Part shown: piece by piece, positions 15,443 through 25,679 of the stretch
How positions within the stretch are numbered: position 1 is the first letter of the stretch
How the letters are laid out: each line of letters starts with the position of its first letter
Assembly (NCBI RefSeq): GCF_010645065.1
Contig: NZ_JAADZW010000009.1
Location: forward strand, 62,001-126,000
Origin: Flavobacterium fluviatile
Lineage (GTDB): Bacteria; Bacteroidota; Bacteroidia; Flavobacteriales; Flavobacteriaceae
Direction: 5' to 3'
Length of the DNA: 64,000 nt
Made by a program: the position numbers and the translations under genes
The notes under the pieces: model-generated
What the model saw: the letters and a program-made list of their open reading frames with translations, nothing else
What the model was told of the DNA's origin: nothing
Database searches by the model: none

Positions 15443-17363
15443 AAATATATTTCGCAAAAAACCACAGTGGATATCCGAAGAGGAAAGACTCAAAATAATT
15501 GAGAAAAGCAGCAAGCAGGTTTCTCGTGGCGTATTCTTTGCCACTGTAATTATAATTACTTCTTTCTTACCTGTGTTTATGCTTACCGGACAGGAAGGAA
15601 AACTATTCCATCCTTTAGCTTATACAAAAACATTCATATTGATTGTGGATGCCCTCTTGGTACTTACATTAGCTCCGGTACTGATATCTTTTTTTATGAA
15701 AGGAAAATTCCGTCCAACCGATTCACATCCGGTAAATCGCTTTTTGGAAAGAGGTTATGAGCCAATTATACGCTGGGTTCTGAAATGGAGAAAAACAACT
15801 CTTGCAGTCAATATTCTGGCATTATTGATTTCTATACCATTATTGATGCGGCTGGGAACGGAGTTTATGCCTCCATTGGATGAGCAGAGTATTTTATTTA
15901 TGCCTGTTACCCTTCCTGATGTATCTAATGGAGAAATCAAACGCATTTTGCAGGTCCAGGATAAAATAATCAAATCGGTTCCTGAAGTAGAAAGTGTTTT
16001 GGGAAAGGCAGGGCGAGCTAACACAGCTACGGATAATTCCCCAATGAGCATGATTGAAACCATTATCATGCTAAAACCAAAATCACAGTGGCGTGAAGGA
16101 ATAGATAAAAAAGATATTATTAAGGAACTCGACACCAAACTCCAGATACCTGGTGTAGTAAACGGTTGGACACAGCCCATTATTAACCGAATCAATATGC
16201 TGGCAACAGGAATTCGTACCGATGTAGGAATTAAAGTCTACGGACAAAATCTCGACACCATTGCCCGTGTGTCTGAAAGGGTGAAAATGGCTTTAGAAGG
16301 AACTCCAGGAGTGTCTGATTTATTTGTAGATCCTATTACCGGAGGTAAATACCTTGATGTTGATGTTAATCGCCAGGAATTGGCCCGATATGGATTAACA
16401 GTAGATGATGTAAACCAAACGGTGGAATTTGCTTTAGGTGGTGCATCCATTGGTAATACTGTTGAAGGACGAAGACGTTTTTCAATAAGTGTGCGTATAG
16501 CGCAGGATTATAGAAATAGCGTGGAACGCATTAAACGCATTCCCTTACAGTCTCCAACCTTTGGAGAAGTACCTTTATCTGCCGTTGCTGATATTAAATT
16601 CGTAGATGGCCCGCCAATGATCAGTTCTGAAAATGCATTATTGCGTGGAGCTGTTATGTTCAATATACGGGATCGTGATATGGGAGGAACCGTACAGGAA
16701 GCCATGAAAAAATTGGAAAGCGCCAAAAACATACTTCCTGAAGGGTACTTTATAGAATGGAGCGGACAGTATGAGAACCTGATTAGCGGAGAAAAAACAC
16801 TTAAAATCATTGCACCACTAGTATTGCTTATTATTTTCTTCGCCCTCTATTTTGCCTTTAATTCCCTTAGAGAAGCCTTTTTAAGCCTTATAACAGTTCC
16901 TTTTGCTTTAATTGGAGGTGCCTATATCATTTTTTTCTGGGATGTCAATCTATCAGTGGCGGTAGCGGTAGGTTTTATTGCCCTTTTTGGAATTGCCGTG
17001 GAAACCGGAATTGTGATGGTTATCTATCTCAATGATGCCATGGAGCAACTTATCAAGGCCAAAGGAAACTCAAGGGAAACCATCACTAAAGAAGATCTCA
17101 GGGAATATGTGGTACACGGCGCCGCAAAACGATTGCGCCCAAAGCTAATGACCGTCTGCGTTTCATTATTTGGCTTAGTACCTGTCCTGTGGTCCAATGG
17201 TGTTGGAATGGATGTAATGAAACCAATTGTATTGCCCATGATTGGCGGCGTATTTACCTCTGCCGTACATATCTTATTAGTAACCCCGCTTATTTTCCTA
17301 ATGTCCAAAGAATATGAACTAAGAAAATATGGCAAACTTGAAGTACATGATGTCAAACATTAA
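15414..17363 (+). pseudogene. cusA: CusA-type RND metal efflux pump, C-terminal part (frameshifted gene)
   Basis: 649 residues from ATG 15414 (an earlier in-frame ATG lies at 15354). It begins in the cytoplasmic linker, then reads VSRGVFFATVIIITSFLPVF (TM5) and GQEGKLFHPLAYTKTF, continues through TM6, the second porter region (GIRTDVGIKVYGQN) and TM7-TM12, ending as expected for a full CusA. With the upstream part it would make about 1075 residues, in the normal range. All sequence needed for a working pump is present except for the frame. It overlaps the TolC gene start by 17 nt. Confidence 0.85.
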
Positions 17364-18597
17364 AATACTGGCAGTACTATTGCTTTTACTGCCATTACAG
17401 CTATTGAGCCAGACCAAACAGGTCTTGTCTCTCGATACAATCCTTCAAAGGATTGATAAAAAAAATGTGCTCCTGCAAAGCTATAGTTTAAAAGCAGAAG
17501 GATATAAATACAGTGCCGATGCCGCAACAGCATGGATGGCACCAATGGTGGGTGTGGGAACCTTTATGACCCCCTATCCTTTTCAGGAAGTTATGGATGA
17601 CCGCGACAAAGGATCTTTAATGTTCAGAATTGAACAGGACATCCCCAATGTAGGAAAACTAAACAAGAAGAAAAAATTCATCCAGTCCCAAGGAAACATT
17701 GAGAACGCTACCCGTGCCGTTACCCTTAACGAGTATAAAGCACAGGCCAAACAACTATATTACAGTTGGATGGTGGCCGAGCAGCGAATGAAAGTTTTGG
17801 ATCAGAACGAAAAGATAATGCTGACCATGAAAAAGATTGAGGAAGTGCGCTATCCCTACAACCAATCGCAATTGGGTAATGTATACAAGATCGATGCAAG
17901 GATTGAAGAAAATAAAAATATGGTCCGCATGCAGGAAGGTGAAATCGCAAAAGCAAGAGCATGGCTCAACAGCTTGATGAACCAGCCCGGCAATGCTGAT
18001 TTTGCCATAGACACGAGTATTATCCCCGTCTTTAACCCTGCTTTACACGACACCACAAGTCTTGCAGGGGTACGTGGTGATATTAAGAAGATGGATGCAG
18101 GGATTGAATCGATGCAGCTTAGTATTGAGGCCATGAAAGCAGAGAAAAATCCCTCTTTTAAAATCCAGTTTGATCATATGAATTCTTTTGATAAAATGAT
18201 GCCCAAAGCCTATTCGGTAATGGCAATGATGTCTATTCCTATTGCTCCCTGGTCATCAAAAATGTATAAATCAGATACCAAAGCAATGCAATATAATGTG
18301 CAGGCAATGGAGAAAGAGAAATCCGCCATGCTGCAGGAAACCCAGGGAATGTTGTACGGTATGCAATATGAAATACTGACCATGCAAAAAAGGATTTTGG
18401 GACTCGAAACAAAAATAATCCCTTCTATGCAAAAGTCCCTGGATGTAAACTTTCTGAACTATCAGGAAAACAAACTGCAGATTCCTGTAGTAATTGATTC
18501 CTGGGAAGCTTTAAATATGCTGCAGAATAACTTATTAGATGAAAAATTAAAACTATATCAAATGATTGTCGATTATGAAAAAGAACTCTATCGCTAA
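17347..18597 (+). CDS. cusC: TolC-family outer-membrane factor (CusC role)
   Basis: A 416-residue outer-membrane efflux protein from ATG 17347 (a second ATG follows at once at 17350). The signal peptide ends near LLSQ; the rest is long amphipathic helices with paired repeats typical of TolC ([20 protein letters not shown] and a matching second-half repeat near the C-terminus). Met is frequent (for example [20 protein letters not shown]), as in copper/silver systems. The start overlaps the RND gene by 17 nt and its end overlaps the adaptor gene by 23 nt, so pump, channel and adaptor are translationally coupled. Confidence 0.85.
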   Translation: MMSNIKILAVLLLLLPLQLLSQTKQVLSLDTILQRIDKKNVLLQSYSLKAEGYKYSADAATAWMAPMVGVGTFMTPYPFQEVMDDRDKGSLMFRIEQDIPNVGKLNKKKKFIQSQGNIENATRAVTLNEYKAQAKQLYYSWMVAEQRMKVLDQNEKIMLTMKKIEEVRYPYNQSQLGNVYKIDARIEENKNMVRMQEGEIAKARAWLNSLMNQPGNADFAIDTSIIPVFNPALHDTTSLAGVRGDIKKMDAGIESMQLSIEAMKAEKNPSFKIQFDHMNSFDKMMPKAYSVMAMMSIPIAPWSSKMYKSDTKAMQYNVQAMEKEKSAMLQETQGMLYGMQYEILTMQKRILGLETKIIPSMQKSLDVNFLNYQENKLQIPVVIDSWEALNMLQNNLLDEKLKLYQMIVDYEKELYR

Positions 18598-19915
18598 GTT
18601 AGTCGCATTGTTATTCGTTTCGATATTATTATTGACAGCCTGTAACAAGAAAACCGAGCATAACAATAAGCCATCACATCAGCATGTTACAAATCAGGAA
18701 TATACCTGTCCAATGCATCCCGAAGTTATTCAGGATAAGCCCGGCAGCTGTCCAATATGCGGTATGGAATTGGTTCCAAGACATACCCCTGGTACGGAAA
18801 CAGCTATAGACAGCAGCCTAAAACACCTTTTAAAACCCGTCAACGAACAGGTCGTTTCTAATATATCTGTCATAAAACCTCAGGGAGGGACTAAAATATT
18901 CTCTCTGCAGGTGCAGGGAATTATTACCTACGATACCCGTGAGCAGACCAGCATTTCGAGCAGGGTAAGCGGAAGGATTGAGCGCCTGCTGATTAAGTAC
19001 AATTACCAGCCCGTAAAAAAAGGACAGCTAATCATGGAAATCTATTCACCTGACCTCGCTGCCGCGCAAAGAGAATTGTTGTTTATTTATCAATCTGATG
19101 CAAACAATCCGATGCTGCAAAAAGCAAAAGAGAGACTGTCTCTGTTAGGTATGCAGCAGAAACAAATACAACAGGTATTAAAGACAGGTAAAATTTCCTA
19201 TCGCATTCCTGTTTACAGTAATGCTACCGGATACATCTTAGACAACACTGCAGCAGGAAACAGTTCTACGGCAGCTCCGGCGGCTTCGCCTCAAAGCATA
19301 GTGTCAGATGATGGCATGGGCGCTATGGGTTCAAGTGGCAATGCAGCATCAAATAGTAGCGCATCTAGTCCTGCTGTCTCTGCTATTATGTTAAGAGAAG
19401 GGCAATATATCGGTGCAGGACAATCACTTTTTACAATCTATACCAATAAAAACCTTATCGCTGAATTTGCTTTTGATCCATCGGTATCACCCCAGATTAA
19501 AAAAGGACAAAAACTGATGTTTTATGAACCCTCAGATAAGCAAAACGTATATACTGGTATTATCGGACTCATTCAGCCCGTCTTTAAAGAGGGAAGCAAC
19601 TTTACTATAGCAAGGATTTATTTGCAGGATAATAAATTTCAAACTGGAAAATTAGTAACTGCAGCCGTTCCTATTGTCAGTAAAGGCTGGTGGCTCCCGC
19701 AAAGTGCCGTTCTCAATCTAGGAAATAAATCCATCGTTTTCAAAAAAGAAAAAGACGTGTTTGTTCCCAGAGAAGTTAAAACGAAAAACAATGCTGATGG
19801 AATGGTCCTAATAGATCAAGACATCAGTGATTGGGGTATTGCCAGCAATGCGGCCTATATGATAGACAGTGAGAGTTTTATCAAGATAGCTTCAGAAAAT
19901 AAATTAAAAAATTAA
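18575..19915 (+). CDS. cusB: CusB-type membrane-fusion lipoprotein with HMBD (first copy)
   Basis: A 446-residue periplasmic adaptor anchored as a lipoprotein (LLLTAC, Cys23) with a heavy-metal-binding domain at about residues 43-68 ([20 protein letters not shown]) and then barrel-sandwich and helical hairpin domains of the CusB family ([20 protein letters not shown]). Residues about 225-270 form a low-complexity Ala/Ser/Gly insert with MGAMG, not usual in the family. It links the RND pump to TolC and likely also receives Cu(I)/Ag(I). A second, shorter adaptor gene follows after 3 nt. Confidence 0.85.
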   Translation: MKKNSIAKLVALLFVSILLLTACNKKTEHNNKPSHQHVTNQEYTCPMHPEVIQDKPGSCPICGMELVPRHTPGTETAIDSSLKHLLKPVNEQVVSNISVIKPQGGTKIFSLQVQGIITYDTREQTSISSRVSGRIERLLIKYNYQPVKKGQLIMEIYSPDLAAAQRELLFIYQSDANNPMLQKAKERLSLLGMQQKQIQQVLKTGKISYRIPVYSNATGYILDNTAAGNSSTAAPAASPQSIVSDDGMGAMGSSGNAASNSSASSPAVSAIMLREGQYIGAGQSLFTIYTNKNLIAEFAFDPSVSPQIKKGQKLMFYEPSDKQNVYTGIIGLIQPVFKEGSNFTIARIYLQDNKFQTGKLVTAAVPIVSKGWWLPQSAVLNLGNKSIVFKKEKDVFVPREVKTKNNADGMVLIDQDISDWGIASNAAYMIDSESFIKIASENKLKN

Positions 19916-19918
19916 GTC

Positions 19919-21133
19919 ATGAACAGTAAATCAATAATTCGTACTATTTTGCTCATTGCAATGGTTTTTCCACTTCTATTTACAGCATGTGTTCAAAAAG
20001 AAGAAAAAAAAGTCAGTCAGGAAAAAGTTCAAACCTATACCTGTCCCATGCATCCGCAAATTGTAAAAGATGGTCCTGGCTCATGCCCAATCTGTGGAAT
20101 GGATTTAGTGCCCTTCGAAAAAAACAACTCACAGGACTTTCTAACCTTGGGGCCAAGCCAGCAAGCTCTAGCCAATTTGACTACAATAACAGCCGGAGAA
20201 AATGAATTTTCGAATTCATCGCGTCTCAACGGGCGTTTGGTTACTGACCCTGAGCAAACTATTTACATCTCAAGCCGAGTGGCAGGAAGGATTGAAGAGT
20301 TGTATGTAAAAGAAACTGGTGTTCCCGTTCGAAAAGGCCAGCCTTTATACAGAATATATTCAGAGCAGCTATCAGCCCTGCAACAGGAGTACCTCATTGC
20401 CACAGCACAGGCCACAAGCTTTGCCGAGGATAAACGCTTTGCCCAAATAAAAAATGCTGCAAAGCAAAAACTATTATTGTATGGTCAGTCCGAAGCCCAG
20501 CTTAATGAGTTATTCAAAAAACAAAAAGCATCCCCTTATGTTGATTATTATTCTCCAAATTCAGGAATAGTTGCAGAACTTTCCATAACGGAAGGCCAAT
20601 ATGTAGCAGAAGGAGCCTCTATTATGAAATTAGAAGATTACAATCGTTTATGGGTCGAAGCTGATGTTTATCCAGCCGATGCAGGTAAAATTAAAACCGG
20701 CCAAAAGGTTAAAGTTTTAGTCTCTGGTTATGAAGATCAGCCCCAAACAATGACCGTAGATTTTATAAATCCTGCCTTGCAGACAAGCAAGCAGATAATA
20801 CAGCTGCGCGGTACTATTGCCAATCCAAACAATCAATGGCAGGCAGGTCAGCAGGCAATTGTTTTACTGCCTTCCTCAGAACAGAAAATGAAATTGACCA
20901 TACCTGTGGATGCTGTTATAAGAGACGGAAGCGGCACACATGTTTGGATTGAAATTGGAAAAGGCAAATATCAGCCTAGAATGGTGGCGATTGGTTCGGA
21001 AACCTTCGATGAAGTCGAAATTACTGGCGGCTTAAAAAAAGGTGATGTCGTTGTTGCATCTGGCGCCTATCTCCTGTACAGTGAATTTATATTAAAGAAA
21101 GGCAAAAACCCAATGTCAGGAATGAAAATGTAA
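19919..21133 (+). CDS. cusB: CusB-type membrane-fusion lipoprotein with HMBD (second copy)
   Basis: A 404-residue adaptor lipoprotein (LLFTAC, Cys24) with a heavy-metal-binding domain at residues 39-65 (YTCPMHPQIVKD, CPICGMDLV), then a compact CusB core (GRIEELYVKETGVPVRKGQP, GIVAELSITEGQYVAEG) and a C-terminal Met-rich tail (NPMSGMKM). It is a paralogue of the gene just upstream but lacks the Ala/Ser insert. Two adaptors in tandem behind one RND pump suggests a mixed assembly or functional division, since RND systems commonly have one adaptor gene. Confidence 0.87.
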   Translation: MNSKSIIRTILLIAMVFPLLFTACVQKEEKKVSQEKVQTYTCPMHPQIVKDGPGSCPICGMDLVPFEKNNSQDFLTLGPSQQALANLTTITAGENEFSNSSRLNGRLVTDPEQTIYISSRVAGRIEELYVKETGVPVRKGQPLYRIYSEQLSALQQEYLIATAQATSFAEDKRFAQIKNAAKQKLLLYGQSEAQLNELFKKQKASPYVDYYSPNSGIVAELSITEGQYVAEGASIMKLEDYNRLWVEADVYPADAGKIKTGQKVKVLVSGYEDQPQTMTVDFINPALQTSKQIIQLRGTIANPNNQWQAGQQAIVLLPSSEQKMKLTIPVDAVIRDGSGTHVWIEIGKGKYQPRMVAIGSETFDEVEITGGLKKGDVVVASGAYLLYSEFILKKGKNPMSGMKM

Positions 21134-21154
21134 TAACCAATCTCACAACAGACG

Positions 21155-21694
21155 ATGAAAAAAATAATCAAAATAGGAATCCCGATATTATCAATCTTCT
21201 TACTTATTGCCTGCGGTAATAATGAAAACAAAAAGCAAGAGAATCCTGAGGATAGCGAAACTTCTGTCCCAATTTCAAAAGAAGCCGAAATCAGGATAAA
21301 TGATGATGTCTTAAACGCGATATACAGCCAGTATGCACATTTAACAGTAGCCCTTACCGAAGATAATCTCGCGGAAGCAAAACTGGCGGCCAATGCGATT
21401 GAAGCGGGAGCACGGCAAATTAGCAACAACAGTACTCTTGCAGTAAGTGCCGCAGCAATCGTTTCAGCTCCTGATATTGAAAACCAGCGGGCTGCCTATT
21501 CTAAGCTAAGCAATGAACTCATTTACCTGCTAAAAAAAGCAGGAATGACCCAGGCTGAGCTGTACGTGGAATATTGTCCAATGGCGTTTGACAATAAGGG
21601 GGCCGTATGGATTAGTTCTACCAAAGAAGTACGTAATCCTTATTTTGGAGCAAAAATGCTCAAGTGCGGTGAGGTGAAAGAAACAATTAAATAA
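21155..21694 (+). CDS. DUF3347 lipoprotein
   Basis: A 179-residue lipoprotein (LLIAC, Cys20) consisting of a DUF3347 helical domain only. It ends in YCPMAFDNKGAVWISS and NPYFGAKMLKCGE, the same closing block with a CPM and a late Cys as the other two DUF3347 proteins here. Known DUF3347 proteins are associated with copper loci in Bacteroidota. It closes the Cus operon, 21 nt after the second adaptor; a 176-nt AT-rich gap separates it from copA. Confidence 0.82.
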   Translation: MKKIIKIGIPILSIFLLIACGNNENKKQENPEDSETSVPISKEAEIRINDDVLNAIYSQYAHLTVALTEDNLAEAKLAANAIEAGARQISNNSTLAVSAAAIVSAPDIENQRAAYSKLSNELIYLLKKAGMTQAELYVEYCPMAFDNKGAVWISSTKEVRNPYFGAKMLKCGEVKETIK

Positions 21695-21870
21695 TTAGGT
21701 TCTAAAACAAAACTACTTGTAATTTTTTTCAGTGTTAAAAAATGGATATCAAAGCTTATTGGGAATAAGATCATTTTAAGCAAATCAAAATTTCAGGTTT
21801 ACTAAAAAAAAGCTAACTTTCTATATATTAAATATATAACACATCGAATTTTATAAAAAAAAACAACATT

Positions 21871-24396
21871 ATGACACACACCTATACAATATCGGGAATG
21901 ACTTGCGATGGATGTCGTACGAAAGTAGAAAAAACATTAAATGCTGTGCAGGGAATAAAGGCAACTGTTACCTTAGATCCTCCATTGGCAACCATTACAA
22001 TGGAAAAACATATTGCAACCGAACAGCTGCAGGAAGCATTGACTGCGGTTGGAAAGTACACCATTGAAATGACACACACGACTCATTCGCAAGAAAAAAC
22101 AGCTGAGAAACCATGCTGTAGTACTGCTAACGATCCTGATCATAAAAAGTTAGCTGCGCCTCATAATGATGCGGGTGGAAAATACTATTGCCCGATGCAT
22201 TGTGAAGGCGATAAAATGTATGATAAACCGGGAGATTGTCCTGTATGCGGAATGCATTTGGTACAAGAACCACCCGCTGTTCAGGTTCAGCAATACACAT
22301 GCTCTATGCATCCGGAAATTATAACCAATGCGCCAGGATCATGTCCTATTTGCGGGATGGATCTAGTACCAATGGAACCAAGCGAAAGCGAAGAACAAAG
22401 GATTTATAAGGGTTTGGTTAAGAAAATGAAAATAGCGGTTGTATTTACAGTTCCTGTTTTCGCCATTGCCATGATAGAAATGGCACACAACAATCCTCTA
22501 CTTCAACTAATGGATGCGGCTAAATGGAATTGGGTACAGCTTATTTTATCACTTCCTGTTGTCTTTTATGCCTGCTGGGTATTTTTTGTACGAGCATGGA
22601 AATCAATAATCACATGGAATTTAAATATGTTTACCCTTATCGGAATTGGTACAGGAGTGGCATTTTTATTTAGTTTAGTTGGAATGTTTTTTCCAGACAT
22701 TTTTCCAAGTGAATTTAAGACCCAGCACGGAACAGTACTATTGTACTTCGAGGCCACAACAGTTATTCTGACTTTGGTTTTATTAGGACAATTGCTTGAA
22801 GCCAGAGCGCACAGTCAAACCAGTGGTGCTATAAAAGAATTATTAAAATTGGCTCCTACCGAAGCTACTTTGGTAATTGATGGCGGTGATAAAGTAATCT
22901 CAATCCATGATATAAAAAAAGGTAATTTATTACGGGTAAAACCCGGAGATAAAATTCCTGTGGATGGGAAAATAACCGATGGTGAAAGTACAATAGACGA
23001 ATCGATGATTACCGGTGAACCAATTCCTGTAGATAAAAAAATAGGCGATATGGTGTCTTCAGGAACTATAAACGGAAACAAATCATTTATCATGATTGCC
23101 GAAAAAGTTGGTTCGGAAACCTTGCTTTCGCAAATTATACAGATGGTTAATAATGCAAGTCGTTCCAGAGCACCAATTCAAAAACTAGCCGATAGTATTG
23201 CTAAATATTTTGTACCAATTGTTGTTGTAATTTCCATTCTTACCTTTTTCATTTGGGCAAAATTTGGTCCCGAACCGGCATTGGTCTATGGGTTTATAAA
23301 TGCCATTGCGGTATTAATTATTGCCTGTCCTTGTGCTTTAGGATTGGCAACGCCCATGTCTGTAATGGTAGGAGTTGGAAAAGGCGCTCAATCGGGAATT
23401 CTGATAAAAAATGCTGAAGCTTTAGAAAAAATGGATAAGGTAAATGTTCTGATTACTGATAAAACAGGAACAATTACAGAAGGGAAACCTTCGGTAGAAA
23501 AAATTGTTGCATTTCAATATTCAGAAGATGAACTGTTGCAATACATTGCGTCTTTAAATCAGTATAGCGAACATCCTTTAGCACAAGCAGTAGTAAAATT
23601 TGCAAAAGCAAAGAATGTCTCTTTAACGAAAGTCGATGATTTTGAAAATATTGCAGGAAAAGGAGTTATTGGAACTGCTATTGATAAAAAGATCGCATTA
23701 GGGAATAAAAAATTAATGGAGCAAGTAGGCGCAGCTATTTCTGCCACAATTGAAGAGAAAATTATTGCCGAACAAAAATTAGGAAAAACAGTTTCTTATA
23801 TCGCTGTGGATAATAACGTAGTGGGATTTGTAACGATAACCGATGCTATAAAAGAAACCAGTGCTGCTGCTATAAAAGAATTAATGAGTCAAGGAGTTGA
23901 AGTAATTATGCTTACGGGAGATAATGTAAATACTGCCAAAGCTGTTGCTGACGAGTTGCATTTAACCTCTTTCCAAGCAGGTTGTTTACCGGAAGACAAA
24001 TTAAAAGTAATAGAAAAATTACAAGCTGAAGGAAAAGTTGTTGCTATGGCAGGAGATGGTATAAACGATGCGCCAGCTTTGGCACAATCGGACATTGGCA
24101 TTGCGATGGGAACAGGAACAGATGTTGCGATAGAAAGTGCCAAGATTACTTTGGTAAAAGGAGATTTGCAAGGAATTGTAAAAGCAAAAAATCTGAGCCA
24201 CGCTGTAATGCGCAACATCAAGCAAAACCTATTCTTTGCTTTTATTTATAATGTCTTAGGCGTACCAGTAGCTGCGGGAGTTTTATATCCGTTTTTCGGA
24301 ATATTACTTTCTCCTATGATTGCTGCCCTGGCAATGAGTTTTAGCTCGGTATCTGTTATTGTCAATGCATTGCGATTGAGAAGCTTAAAACTCTAA
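21871..24396 (+). CDS. copA: Copper-exporting P1B-1 ATPase with HMA and two HMBDs
   Basis: An 841-residue P-type ATPase that drives Cu(I)/Ag(I) out of the cytoplasm. In order: an HMA domain with MTCDGC (residues 1-67), two heavy-metal-binding domains (about 104-130, YYCPMHCEGDK, and 141-166, YTCSMHPEII), eight predicted membrane helices, the A-domain motif TGEP, CPC in TM6 (IACPCALGLATP, about residue 485), DKTGT (about 529), the N-domain HP, and GDGINDAPAL. The TM7 YN and TM8 MSFSS complete the Cu(I) set. Its codons are more AT-rich than the upstream Cus genes, suggesting a different origin. Confidence 0.95.
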   Translation: MTHTYTISGMTCDGCRTKVEKTLNAVQGIKATVTLDPPLATITMEKHIATEQLQEALTAVGKYTIEMTHTTHSQEKTAEKPCCSTANDPDHKKLAAPHNDAGGKYYCPMHCEGDKMYDKPGDCPVCGMHLVQEPPAVQVQQYTCSMHPEIITNAPGSCPICGMDLVPMEPSESEEQRIYKGLVKKMKIAVVFTVPVFAIAMIEMAHNNPLLQLMDAAKWNWVQLILSLPVVFYACWVFFVRAWKSIITWNLNMFTLIGIGTGVAFLFSLVGMFFPDIFPSEFKTQHGTVLLYFEATTVILTLVLLGQLLEARAHSQTSGAIKELLKLAPTEATLVIDGGDKVISIHDIKKGNLLRVKPGDKIPVDGKITDGESTIDESMITGEPIPVDKKIGDMVSSGTINGNKSFIMIAEKVGSETLLSQIIQMVNNASRSRAPIQKLADSIAKYFVPIVVVISILTFFIWAKFGPEPALVYGFINAIAVLIIACPCALGLATPMSVMVGVGKGAQSGILIKNAEALEKMDKVNVLITDKTGTITEGKPSVEKIVAFQYSEDELLQYIASLNQYSEHPLAQAVVKFAKAKNVSLTKVDDFENIAGKGVIGTAIDKKIALGNKKLMEQVGAAISATIEEKIIAEQKLGKTVSYIAVDNNVVGFVTITDAIKETSAAAIKELMSQGVEVIMLTGDNVNTAKAVADELHLTSFQAGCLPEDKLKVIEKLQAEGKVVAMAGDGINDAPALAQSDIGIAMGTGTDVAIESAKITLVKGDLQGIVKAKNLSHAVMRNIKQNLFFAFIYNVLGVPVAAGVLYPFFGILLSPMIAALAMSFSSVSVIVNALRLRSLKL

Positions 24397-24422
24397 AGAA
24401 TAATAATTTATTATAAAAACAA

Positions 24423-25667
24423 ATGACCAATCTAGGACAAATTATTCTGCAGTATAAAAACGATAACGAAAGTGTCTATAATACCTGGTTTATAGATAAC
24501 AACCAACGGTTAAAGGCATTTCGGACTATAAGACGAGGTGTTTTACAAGTCATTGAGGATATTAAAAAGAAAACCTTTCCTAATGATTTTAAAGAAAGCA
24601 GCTTAGAATTTGTTCTGAGTTGCATTGCTGAACAAAAACAAGTCTTTGCAGGGGTTTCCCATCCGTTTTATTGGAAACCCAAATTACGCATCCCCGATAT
24701 CTATGAAAATCAAAACAATAAATTGGCTTTTGGTCAATTCCTTGAAAATTGTATTAATGCCAAGTCTGAAGAACAGGTTGTAAAAGAAATCATAAAACTC
24801 GATGAATTAAAAATTAAAGGATTAGGACCTGCGGTTGCCAGTATTTTGTATTTCATACACCCAACCTGGTTCCCGCCATTCAACACTGCTATTCTCAATG
24901 GCTTTAATTTTCTTTTTAAAGACAAAAAAAAATTGGGAAGTTGGACAGAATATCTTAAAATAAGAGAAACTTTGATGGAAACTAACACTTTGCATAAATC
25001 TCAGCTGTCAAATGATTTGGGTGCCATTGCAGGATTGTGTTTTGAAATTGGAACTCAGAAAATGCTAATCGGTAATGATGAATATTTAAGCGAGGCAGAA
25101 CGTTCAAAATTCGAAAAAAACGTACACAAGCGTCAAAGAGAAATACTCGAAGAAAAACTGGAGGAAAATCTGCATAGTGAGATGCAATACCATCTGCTAA
25201 AAATAGGTATTTCTCTAGGTTTCGATGTTACCCCGGCAAGCAATGATAAAAACAAATCATTTAATGGACAAAATTTCTCATTTATTTCACTGGTAAAATT
25301 CCCTGAGTTGCCTACCGACAAGGACACTCAAAATACCATTAAGCTTATTGATGTGCTCTGGTTAGAAAAAGGCACAAACAAAATTATAGGTGCCTTTGAA
25401 GTAGAAAAGAGCACTAGTATCTACTCTGGCATACTGCGCTTGTCTGACCTATACTTTAGTATCTCAAGCGGACAGGAAGTTTTTTATATTATTATTCCCA
25501 ATAACAGGGAAAAGGATGTAGTGCTTCAGCTAAATAGGCCCGTTATAAAAAACTCGAAAATGAATATAAAATATATCCTGTTTTCTGAATTAAGAGCTAA
25601 TTGTGATGCCATCTGCAAATTTGGAACCGACCATTCGGTAATGGAAAAAATATCAAAATCAATTTAA
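24423..25667 (+). CDS. Putative nuclease: HhH-like N-terminal part and PD-(D/E)XK-like C-terminal domain
   Basis: A 414-residue soluble protein, 26 nt after copA and 12 nt before a DUF2911 gene. Residues 115-160 include a helix-hairpin-helix-like element (LDELKIKGLGPAVASILYF). Residues about 310-345 resemble the core of a PD-(D/E)XK nuclease: IDVLWLE, then IGAFEVEKSTSIYSG, RLSDLYFS. A charged helical linker joins them. DNA binding or cleavage is inferred from these elements only. It has no obvious link to copper; it may be a repair or defence gene captured in the operon. No methyltransferase partner is nearby. Confidence 0.5.
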   Translation: MTNLGQIILQYKNDNESVYNTWFIDNNQRLKAFRTIRRGVLQVIEDIKKKTFPNDFKESSLEFVLSCIAEQKQVFAGVSHPFYWKPKLRIPDIYENQNNKLAFGQFLENCINAKSEEQVVKEIIKLDELKIKGLGPAVASILYFIHPTWFPPFNTAILNGFNFLFKDKKKLGSWTEYLKIRETLMETNTLHKSQLSNDLGAIAGLCFEIGTQKMLIGNDEYLSEAERSKFEKNVHKRQREILEEKLEENLHSEMQYHLLKIGISLGFDVTPASNDKNKSFNGQNFSFISLVKFPELPTDKDTQNTIKLIDVLWLEKGTNKIIGAFEVEKSTSIYSGILRLSDLYFSISSGQEVFYIIIPNNREKDVVLQLNRPVIKNSKMNIKYILFSELRANCDAICKFGTDHSVMEKISKSI

Positions 25668-25679
25668 AATTAAAAAACT

